Shown one piece after another: positions 56,360 through 64,000 of a DNA stretch of 64,000 bases. The position numbers were made by a program, and so were the translations under genes. Below the pieces are notes generated by a model. That model was not told where the DNA came from. It searched no databases and worked only from the letters and a program-made list of their open reading frames with translations. The DNA is from Maylandia zebra. Its lineage: Eukaryota; Chordata; Actinopteri; Cichliformes; Cichlidae. Each line of letters opens with the position of its first letter. Within the stretch, counting starts at the first letter, position 1. Where the stretch lies: assembly GCF_041146795.1 (NCBI RefSeq), contig NC_135167.1, positions 32,913,954 through 32,977,953 of the forward strand, in the 5' to 3' direction.

Positions 56360-57176
56360 CTACAGTTCATCTTTATTCTTTTCTAGTTGTGTTAGTGTTG
56401 CCATAACTCTGCGTAGGTTCTCTTCATTGTGATTGATTTCTGCAGCTGTTGTCTCAAAGTACTTATTCATGTACTCCTTGCCGGCTCCCACGAAAGTCTG
56501 TAGGTCATCCATTAAATCCAGCACTGGTGTAAGCAGTGATGTAAAACGTTTCACTGACTTCAAAAGTTCGTACAAAGGATCCATGAGACGTTTAACATCA
56601 TCAAGGACAGCAGGAACATAGGCTTTGTCTAAATTATTTTCAGCCTGGAGGACAAAAATAAACCAAATTAATGTAACAAAATATACAAAAGTATGTAGTG
56701 TAAAGAGTGCAAACAGACTTTTGTATGATGGGAAATTGTTTTTTTGTTTTAGTTGTCATAGCAAAGCATGTTTTTCTGTTTGGAGTCTGTCAACATCCAT
56801 GTCATTGACAGACTCACCTTCCTTCTTGCTGTTTCCTTTTGTAATTTTTCAACGTTTCCTTTCAGCTCCTCCTGCAAAACCAGAAAGAACGTCAACAAAC
56901 ATGCGTGCGAAACATGTAACTGGGACAAAATGAGCATTTTAAAAGTAAGGAGAAAAGCTTAACCAGTGATCGGACGGTCATGATTTAATGGTAAAGGTGG
57001 TTAATTAAAAGTTACATTCTTTATTAAAACAACAACAACAAAAAGAAAGTTAACAGTCAGTTTACCAGTTCGCCCTTGTTTATCAGTGAACTTGAAAGAT
57101 GGAGCAGACACAGCAAAATCCTAACTAAGCCTTCGGTAGTTGTGACACCACTCATGGTCAACTGTGCCGCTGCCAT
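56360..57176 (-). CDS. Small three-exon coiled-coil protein ending in KDEL
   Basis: Minus-strand exons 57184-57066 (ATG at 57176), 56871-56818 (54 bp) and 56644-56360 have canonical acceptors and donors (gtaaac, gtgagt) and all join in phase 0, giving 149 codons plus stop. Residues 18-33 (LVRILLCLLHLSSSLI) are hydrophobic and could be a signal or anchor. Exon 2 (EELKGNVEKLQKETARRK) and exon 3 (for example AGKEYMNKYFETTAAEI, then NLRRVMATLTQLEKNKDEL) are charged helices with heptad-like spacing. The last four residues are KDEL, the classical signal for retrieval to the endoplasmic reticulum. I do not recognise the family. Further 5' exons cannot be excluded because the first exon is preceded by an acceptor. 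Confidence 0.68.
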
Positions 57177-57184
57177 CAAAGTTT

Positions 57185-57535
57185 CTGAAACACATGAGAA
57201 AGTATCAATAAGGATTTAAGGAAATAAAGATTTGTAAAGAAATGTACAAAGAGAACTTTCTAAGTTTAAGAGATGTTGCATGAAAATCTGCCTGCAATAT
57301 GTTTTGAGTCAAAGCACCTCTTTCATTTGAATTCCAAAAAGTCACGTTCTGCTTACATGAAAATATCAGCTTCTTTTACATGAACTACTGTGACCTTGAA
57401 AGACCTTCCACAGTGAAAAAAACGAAACAGAGACTATATTCAGAATATGCATGTGCGTGCATGGATTTATACTAGCTGTCTGTGTATCCTAAATGCACAG
57501 ACACTGTGGGTACATCAGGGAGTGCATCTGAGATC
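57185..57535. other. No further exon recognised
   Basis: Upstream flank or first intron of the KDEL gene; nothing else supportable. Confidence 0.4.
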
Positions 57536-57860
57536 AGATATAAGATAAGATAAGATAAGAATAACTCGTTATTGTCATTGCACATTCATATTTGGTACAA
57601 TAGTACAATGGAATTGGAAACTGTCCCACATCGGCACTAAACACAACTAAACACAACACAACATGTAGTGGATTTTTAAAAAGTGAAAATAAAAAAAGGA
57701 TGAATTAATAAATGACACAATGAATGTTTATTGCGCATAAAACTAAAACTAAAACCTCTGGAAAAGGCTGCTGCTGCTGCCATCGCTTGTAAAAGTGGAC
57801 CAAGTGCTCAGCTTGAGAAAAAGTTGAGAAAACAGAGAAATTTGGAACAATAGATTTTTA
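57536..57860 (-). mobile_element. LINE 3' fragment with AGATA tail
   Basis: (ATAAG)n repeats at 57540-57562 followed by a minus-strand LINE 3' UTR. It is the same kind of tail as at 50288 but a different family body. Confidence 0.6.
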
Positions 57861-57961
57861 AAAATGCTGCAAATGCTTTATATACAAAGTGACTCAACCC
57901 ACAGGGAACACAGTCAGATGTGAGTCGCCCTTTCACTTTTGTTTTCAACAAAGTGTTTCTG

Positions 57962-58063
57962 TCCAGGGTGTACCCCGCCTCTCACCCTATGATAGCTGGG
58001 ATAGGCTCCAGCGCCCCCGCGACTCTGAACAGGATAAGCTGAAGCGAATGGATGGATGGATGG
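57962..58063 (+). mobile_element. RTE-type LINE 3' end with GGAT tail
   Basis: CCCCGCCTCTCACCCTATGA, then GATAGGCTCCAG and a GGATGGATGGATGG tail: the short 3' end of a very common fish RTE-like LINE. Confidence 0.75.
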
Positions 58064-58681
58064 TGTCATGGCTACTGAACGGACCCACGCGCAGACAGTT
58101 CTTTCAACGAAACAAAAAGGGGATTTATTTACAATAGGGATCACCTTAGTGCAAAATATATGTACAGTGAGTTGGGAGGGGGTCCAGGGCTCCAGGGAGA
58201 GAGGGGGGGGGGGGGGAATCCACACACACGCTTCCTCTTCCACTCAGTCACCGCCACCGCTCCTCCGCACACACGCACTCCTCTTCAGCCGCACTCGCTC
58301 CAACACTCCACACACTGCCCCACTTGGACAGGTCCGGTGATTCGGTCCAGAATCTACAGAAGACAGAAGGTCAAGGTTAGTTCCACAACATAAAACACGT
58401 GTAAGCGATCCTTCTTTGAATATGCCGCGAGCACGAACTCAGGTGGTTCGACGTTCCAGCGGTGAGCTGCTCTGTGCCACTGCCTTAAATAGCAGCTGGG
58501 GAAATCAGCCGGATCAGCCGCAGGTGGACACCATCCACAGGGGTGCGTGGGCCAAGAGTGAGAGCCCGTAATGAGCTCCACCCAGGCAGAGAGGAGGAGG
58601 AGAGACAAAAAAAACCAAAACTAACAACAACAAAACCTGTAGCGAGCGTGGGCCAACCAGAGAGACACGGGGACCGTGACA
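58064..58681. mobile_element. Solo LTR, 618 bp
   Basis: It starts TGTCATGGC and ends GACCGTGACA, with the 5-bp duplication GATGG on both sides (58059-58063 and 58682-58686). It lies in the GGAT tail of the LINE before it, so the duplication could partly be chance. No internal retroelement region is attached, as after LTR-LTR recombination. Confidence 0.75.
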
Positions 58682-58845
58682 GATGGTTTCTGTTTGTCTA
58701 GTCTGCTTTATAGGAATAGAAGCCCATCAGCTATTGTTATGACATACCATGACAAAACACGCTTTTCTTTCAGTTTGACACTTCATAAAACGTGTCATAA
58801 GTGGATTGTGAATTATGTTATATATTTTTATTAGTGTTTAAGAAG

Positions 58846-59768
58846 TGTCCTGATTTCGTATTTGAGGTAAGAGACAAACGACTGGAGGTCCATTGTGCGT
58901 CAAAACAATGATTTTATTAAAGCACACACGTGTGTGGGAAAGATGAGCTCTGCAAAACATCAGCCTCGATCTCCCCAGAACAGTAAACGAGCAGTCATAT
59001 ATATAACATAGTCGATGACAAGCATCATGCGTCAAAGCAGATAAGAAACATGCATCAGTTCCAGTAATTCCGACCTTGGACATATTCTAAAAAAGAACAG
59101 TTCCTTCCTCTGTTCCTCCGCCACCGCCAGATGCTTCCTGTTATTTCACTTACTGCACTTCACTTATTTGTGGAACTAAACTGTCACGTATGCAGGTAAA
59201 ACAACTTTGCAGTTTCGAGCAAAACAAGTCTATATACTGTGTATGTGTGTTCAGGCAGACTATGTGTCTTGACCTCAGTGCATGACCTCACTCGACAAAC
59301 AAAGACATCTTAGAAGTATACTTCCTGACTCCGTTCGAGTCATCTGTTACTAGGCAAACTCCAATGCAGCAGGCTGCTGAACACACACAGGCCTCTATTC
59401 TGTTTACAGGTTATATGTAGTGTATTGTATTGTAAGCATGTATGCAATTCTTTCATGGCTCCAGGTCACCTTAACTTCCTATTGATCGGCCAGACGTCGC
59501 GCTGACCGAAGCTTCAGACCATTAATTAACTTGACCGAGCTTCAACTCTTTAATTAGCACAAAATGCAATATGGATAACATGGTTACAGTTGCACCTGCA
59601 ATGAAAGATTATTATGTAATTATGCTCACACCTGAAATACAAACTTTAATGTAACATCAACAGTTTCAATAAATGCTCTAATGAAATGATAATGATAAAT
59701 GATACGTAATGCAACAGTAATGATAATGTTATGAATAGTAACAGTAAAATAATATTCTAATCTCTACA
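58846..59768 (-). mobile_element. 3' LTR with adjacent polypurine tract
   Basis: Read on the minus strand, AAAGAGGAGGAG at 59780-59769 directly precedes TGTAGAGATTAG, and the segment ends ATCAGGACA at 58846. A polypurine tract followed by TG...CA is the layout of a 3' LTR of a retroelement. TTTAATAAAATC near 58917 is a plausible polyadenylation signal. No gag, pol or env coding was recognised at 59782-60219, so it is a remnant. Confidence 0.65.
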
Positions 59769-59781
59769 CTCCTCCTCTTTG

Positions 59782-60219
59782 GCAGAAGAGGTTTGTTTTC
59801 TTTTGGTACAGTATGACTCTCAACTTGCTATACTAGTTACATACTTGTAATTCTTTCAGTTTAAGGGAAGAAAGAAAATAATATATACTAGGCTTTTATA
59901 AAGCATGTCTGCTATATTCAAATGATAGAAGATTCTTTTAAAAAGTACACACAGAGCAGTTAGTATGATATGATTTATTTTAACTTTATTTATTTAGGGC
60001 CAGCCCTCATTGTTGTTGTTGAGAATTCAAGTTAAATAGAATGTGTCCTTATAGTATGTCCAATAAATCTCTACTGAATTAATCCTAGAATAAAATCTAG
60101 AATCAAGCACACAAACAGATGATTCTCTGAGCGTTCAAGACAATCTTTCACACATTCTTCTTCATCTAGTTGCTCTGATGTGTGACTTTGTGAAAAAAGA
60201 CTTGCTGGACTGTTTGTGT
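59782..60219. other. No gene recognised
   Basis: AT-rich; possibly the 3' internal region of the LTR element, without coding content. Confidence 0.35.
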
Positions 60220-60291
60220 GGCTCGTTGGTCTAGGGGTATGATTCTCACTTTGGGTGTGAGAGGTCCCGGGTTCAAATCCTGGACGAGCCC
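60220..60291 (+). tRNA. tRNA-Pro (anticodon TGG)
   Basis: The 72-nt cloverleaf has acceptor stem GGCTCGT/ACGAGCC, box A TGGTCTAGGGG, anticodon stem CTCAC/GTGAG around loop TTTGGGT (anticodon TGG) and T-arm CCGGG/CCTGG around TTCAAAT. Compared with the usual vertebrate tRNA-Pro, the anticodon stem carries a compensated G-C to A-T change and the T stem one G-T wobble, so folding is kept. No T4 terminator lies within about 60 nt downstream, which may reduce expression. Confidence 0.85.
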
Positions 60292-61265
60292 ACGTGTTGT
60301 CTATAGAGCCTCTCAGCTGCCACATGCTGTTTAGGCTCCATTTGAAAGAATCTCTGCAGCTGCACACATGTTCCCATAGTCCCTCATACAGGGACAGCTA
60401 ACAGATCTGATATGAAGGATGTTGTTGGCCTTGTTCTTATTGTTTACCATTTAAATTCTCCAAAAAGTTTTTCTAAGGTAATTATTTGTTATTCAAGATA
60501 ACACAGAGTTTTATTTTAGATTAAATAAGAGAATTCAATTCAAACGTGTACACAGAACTACTACAATACACAGTTATGTATCATATATTATAAATGTGTA
60601 ACTCTCTCACACGACTTTAACAATATGCATGTGGAAGAACGCACATCAGTTTTACTGATACACAAAAGGGCCAAAAATAAACATCAGTAAACATTAGTAT
60701 TTCAGTACCACGAAGGAATCTCTTTCAGTGCATTATGCACACATGTAACTTATGTACCAAGTGAAATAAAATATTACAGATGAAAATTATGTGATGATTT
60801 TAACTGCAAAATTCAGATTTTAGGGTCAAAATGTGACTTAATTTGTGGTGTAAGGTTTCTGGTTATGAAGCTTGACGCTGTCATGCTCATCTGTATGACT
60901 ATATGCTCATGCCACTGTGTTGATTGCAGGTGGGTGCACGCTCCATGTTGCAGGGTTTTTCTTCAGGTACTCTTTTTTTGTCCGCCATGATCTAAACACA
61001 TGCACCTCATTGGAAGCTCTAAATAACCCACCTAAATTGGTTCTTAATTTAAAATTAAAAGTGATCATCTGAAAATTAGACGAAAGCTTATTTGTGACAA
61101 TCTAAGAAACATGTAATTGAAGCTGCTCCTCTTTGCTGTGGGCAGGTTTGAGAGCAGCCACCTGGGCTTCGCTGGAGGGCAGCAGGAGCAGCCTCAGCAC
61201 CTCACTCCTCCTCCGCCTGCAAGCACACCTCTGCTGTGACCTGGAAAATGCCTAAGGAAGCTTTT
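60292..61265. other. No gene recognised
   Basis: AT-rich sequence with one GC-richer block at 61140-61250; no exon recognised. Confidence 0.4.
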
Positions 61266-61315
61266 CCCTTTTCACTTTGGGTGTAAGCGGTCCTGGGTTC
61301 AAATCCCTGATGAGC
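61266..61315 (+). pseudogene. tRNA-Pro 3' half remnant
   Basis: TTCACTTTGGGTGTAAGCGG and GGGTTCAAATCC match the anticodon and T arms of the tRNA-Pro at 60220; the 5' half is missing. Confidence 0.75.
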
Positions 61316-61394
61316 CTGTTTGGTTTTTGGGGCTTTGCTGTTGAACTGTTCATGCAAGTCCTGGGAAACTGTAATTTGCTATTTTCAGATGTCA

Positions 61395-61475
61395 TAAAAA
61401 CTCCCTCAAAAGCCTTCAGCTGATCCAAAATGCTGGAGCGAGAGTACTGGCAGGGCCTAGAAAGAGAGAGCATAA
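61395..61475 (+). mobile_element. L2 LINE fragment, left piece
   Basis: Encodes KNSLKSLQLIQNAGARVLAG, the same segment as in the L2 at 27.3 kb. The element resumes at 62455 after an inserted block. Confidence 0.75.
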
Positions 61476-61477
61476 CG

Positions 61478-62335
61478 TTCAAGACTGAAGATTTTTTATT
61501 TGTCACATGCATAGTCATTAAATTACAAAACAAACAGTGAAATGTCTCCTGAACTGCTCCTTTGACTGTACAAAAAAAGACATTATATACAATAAGTAAA
61601 TAGATTTTAAAAGTCTGGAAATTTTAAATCAAAAATCTGAAAATGTACTTTGTGCAAATGGAGTGTTAAAGTGTCTTGTGCCATATTAGCACAGCAACGT
61701 ATTGACAGAGCTGTGCAAGTAAACAAGTGACCAGAGTAATATAAACAGAGTAATTCAACTGAGTGACCAGAGAAGTGTAAACAGTAATGCGACCAGGGTA
61801 GTGTGAACAGATTGATATAAGGTCCTGTTTCAGTCACTTATTGATGCTATGAGGGGAGTGGGGGCGTGTTCTGGTTTAGGACTCGTACGGCCTGAGGAGA
61901 GAAGCTCCTCCTCGAGTGTCTGTTTTGGCCCCGATGGTGTGGAACCTTCTGCCTGATTGCAGAAGTCAAAACATTTTGTTACTGGGATGGGACCAGTCCT
62001 TTAATATCTGAGATGCTCTGGACCAACATCTCCTGGTGTAAATGTCCTGTAGGGAAGTTATATTTGTGGATCATACTGTATTTGCATTTGTAACGCAGCA
62101 GCGTTCTGACGCACGGATCACTCTGCTTCTCAATCCTGGACACAGTTATTCCCACACCAGGAAGTGATGTTCTGTGTGAGGATGCTCTCCACAGAAAGTT
62201 CTGAGGACCACTGGAAAAACCTGCTAACTTCCTGAGTTGTCGGAGACGGTACAGGCGCTTGCCTAGCCTTTTTGGACTGGACGTGAATGTGAGCAGACCA
62301 TTTCAGGAATGAGGAGATGTGAACACTGAGAAAGA
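61478..62335 (-). mobile_element. LINE 3' region inserted in L2
   Basis: Begins with TTTTTTATTTGTCACATGCA, the reverse complement of a LINE 3' end. It continues with degenerate coding-like segments but no RT motifs; it interrupts the L2. Confidence 0.55.
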
Positions 62336-62350
62336 CAATGAAGCAGAAAC

Positions 62351-62434
62351 TGCTAAGAGTGGGATTCAAACCCACACCTCCAGGGGAGAGTGAGCACTAA
62401 ACACAGCACCTTAGACCACTCAGCCATCCTGAAA
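62351..62434 (-). pseudogene. tRNA-Leu-like pseudogene
   Basis: The minus strand reads CAGGATGGCTGAGTGGTCTA, later TGGAGGTGTGGGTTTGAATC, the A and B boxes of a tRNA-Leu with its long variable arm. The anticodon loop suggests TAG. The acceptor stem does not pair well, so it is probably inactive. Confidence 0.65.
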
Positions 62435-62454
62435 CAGATCGAGCTGAACTGATT

Positions 62455-62525
62455 TTCTGATAAATCCAGAATCCAGTTTAAAATCCTTCCCTTCACATAA
62501 AAAGTCTTGAATGAACCTTTGGTCT
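62455..62525 (+). mobile_element. L2 LINE fragment, right piece
   Basis: AAATCCAGAATCCAGTTTAA and AAGTCTTGAATGA match the L2 segment at 27415-27465, continuing the piece at 61395-61475. Confidence 0.65.
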
Positions 62526-62761
62526 AACTGCTCTTCACACCTGACTGGTAACAAGATGGCGCTGCTGTGTGTGGTTGCTCGTCTGTCACTCAGAAGTTTG
62601 TTTCTGTTTCTATTATTTCTGACCTGTGTCATTCACCAAACAAAGTCTCTGCTGAGGTATAATCGCCAGACATGATGATCACCTTTTATTGAAAAGGTCG
62701 GCACCACCAGGCCTCTTATCACAGCTCCTGACTCTGACCCCTCTGTCTCTGTGTTACTGTC
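62526..62761. other. No feature recognised
   Basis: Short anonymous stretch before the Gypsy pol fragment, which begins without an LTR. Confidence 0.35.
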
Positions 62762-64000
62762 TTGATTAAGGAATACACCTGTTTATTCGGGGATGTGCCA
62801 ACTTGCACTACGGTGCTAGAGCATGATATTGATGTCCAGGGAGCTAAACCTATTAAGCAGCATCCTTATCGAGCCAGCCCCCATAAGCGCTTGCTCATGA
62901 AACAGGAGGCTGACTATCTGCTGCAACATGGCTTAGCGAAGCCCAGTCAAAGCCCCTGGAGCTCGCCTTGTATAGTGGAATCTAAGCCAGATGGCTCACC
63001 CCGTTTTATTACAGACTTCCGGAAGGTGAACTCTGTGACTGTGGCTGACTCACATCCTCTCCCAAGAGTTGAGGATTGTGTGGACAGTATTGGACTGCTC
63101 AGTATGTCACTAAATTAGATCTTCTTAATGGTTACTGGCAGGTCCCTTTAACTGAACGTGCCTCTAACATCTCTGCCTTTGTTACACCTGATGATTTTCT
63201 ACAATACGCAGTCATGGCTTTCAGCATGTGTAACGCTCCTGCCACCTTCCAGAGGCTGGTAAATAAAGTCCTCCGTGGCCTGTCCAACTGCAGTGCCTAC
63301 GTAGATGATCTAGTAATTTATACTGAAACATGGCAAGATCATTTGGAAACGTTACAGCAGGTATTTCACCGTTTGGCTCAAGCTACTCTAACTCTCAACT
63401 TAGCTAAGTGTGAGTTTGCCAAAGCTATAGTGATGTACTTAGGCAGGGAGGTGGGACGTGGACAGGTCCGGCCCATAGATGCCAAAGTGGCAGTGATTAA
63501 AGAGTTTCCCACACCTACCACCAGGCGTGAGTTGCGTAGGTTTCTAGGGATGGTGGGCTACTACAGAAACCTTTGTAAAAATTTCTCCTCAGCAGTCAAG
63601 CCATTGACTGACCTACTCAGCCCAAAAGTTGAGTTTATATGGTCAAGTGAGTGTCAAGATGCTTTTGAGAGTGCGAAAGCCCTCCTCTGCCACACTCCTG
63701 TGTTAGCTGCACCTGATTTGACACGACCATTCAAACTGGAGGTTGATGCCAGTGCTGTCGGGGCTGGGGCAGTGCTGTTGCAAGAAGACTTGCAGGGTTT
63801 GAACCACCCCGTTTGTTACTTTTCCCGCAAGTTCAATAAAAATCAGTTAAACTACTCCACCATTGAAAAGGAGACCCTGACTTTGTTGTTGGCTCTTCAG
63901 CACTTTCACGTATACCTGGGGTCCAGCATGTTACCTCTTGTTGTGTACACCGACCACAACCCACTTGTGTTCCTTACTCGCATGTTTAATCATAACCAGC
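62762..64000 (+). pseudogene. Gypsy-type LTR retrotransposon pol (RT and RNase H), partial
   Basis: The frame from 62762 encodes the start of a Ty3/Gypsy RT (QHPYRASPHKRLLMKQEADY, then SPWSSPCIVESKPDGS and FITDFRKVN). A one-base loss near 63095-63102 shifts the frame. From there a second frame is open to the window end, with the catalytic YVDDLVIY box, FLGMVGYYRNLCKNFS, and then an RNase H domain (LEVDASAVGAGAVLLQ, SRKFNKNQLNYSTIEKETL, YTDHNPLVFL). Gag, protease and LTRs are not seen upstream, and integrase would lie beyond the window. This is a 5'-truncated, frameshifted copy. Confidence 0.88.

Noticed and set aside
62351-62434. Functional tRNA-Leu
   Set aside because: Boxes A and B are present but the acceptor stem does not pair; a relic is more likely.

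Overview
This is vertebrate nuclear DNA, almost certainly from a ray-finned (teleost) fish. Genes are split into short exons with GT-AG introns. The repeats are typical of fish: Tc1-like elements, several hAT families, L2/Maui-type and Rex1/CR1-like LINEs, an L1/Tx1-like LINE and Gypsy-type LTR elements. A cichlid or close relative is plausible, but the species cannot be fixed by reading alone. More than half of the window is transposon-derived.

Region by region. 1-5.8 kb: transposon debris (Tc1 derivative, KDZ-like remnant, hAT, a pair of tRNA-derived SINEs). 5.8-14.2 kb: same-strand exons of a kif1b-like kinesin, interrupted where its middle exons should be by two HECT-domain exons and a run of leucine-rich-repeat exons. 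14.3-16.1 kb: two LINE fragments. 16.5-19.9 kb: the 3' half of a clade B serpin. 20.8-21.2 kb (minus): two exons of a TCF/LEF-type HMG box. 22.4-25.8 kb: a complete nine-exon PIM-like kinase with an hAT element inserted exactly at one of its splice acceptors. 26.6-29.2 kb: an L2 LINE and an inverted second copy of the kif1b-like exons. 30.0 kb: a candidate first exon on the minus strand, back to back with a C2H2 zinc-finger gene (exons at 32.4, 38.5 and 39.5 kb) whose long intron is packed with nested DNA transposons. 41.3-42.9 kb: a complete Tc1-like transposon with an unbroken transposase. 43.4-54.5 kb: an L1/Tx1-like LINE with target-site duplications, carrying three other transposons inside it. 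56.4-57.2 kb (minus): a small three-exon gene whose product ends in KDEL. 57.5-64 kb: LINE tails, LTRs, a tRNA-Pro gene, tRNA remnants and a Gypsy pol running off the end.

The host genes do not form a pathway. Most are partial or disabled (kif1b-like twice, HECT, LRR, serpin); only the PIM-like kinase, the zinc-finger array, the small KDEL gene and the tRNA-Pro look intact. A mosaic of gene fragments with an inverted duplication and heavy transposon nesting suggests a rearrangement-prone region, for example pericentromeric, sex-linked or B-chromosome DNA, or an assembly of such repeats. That last point is inference.
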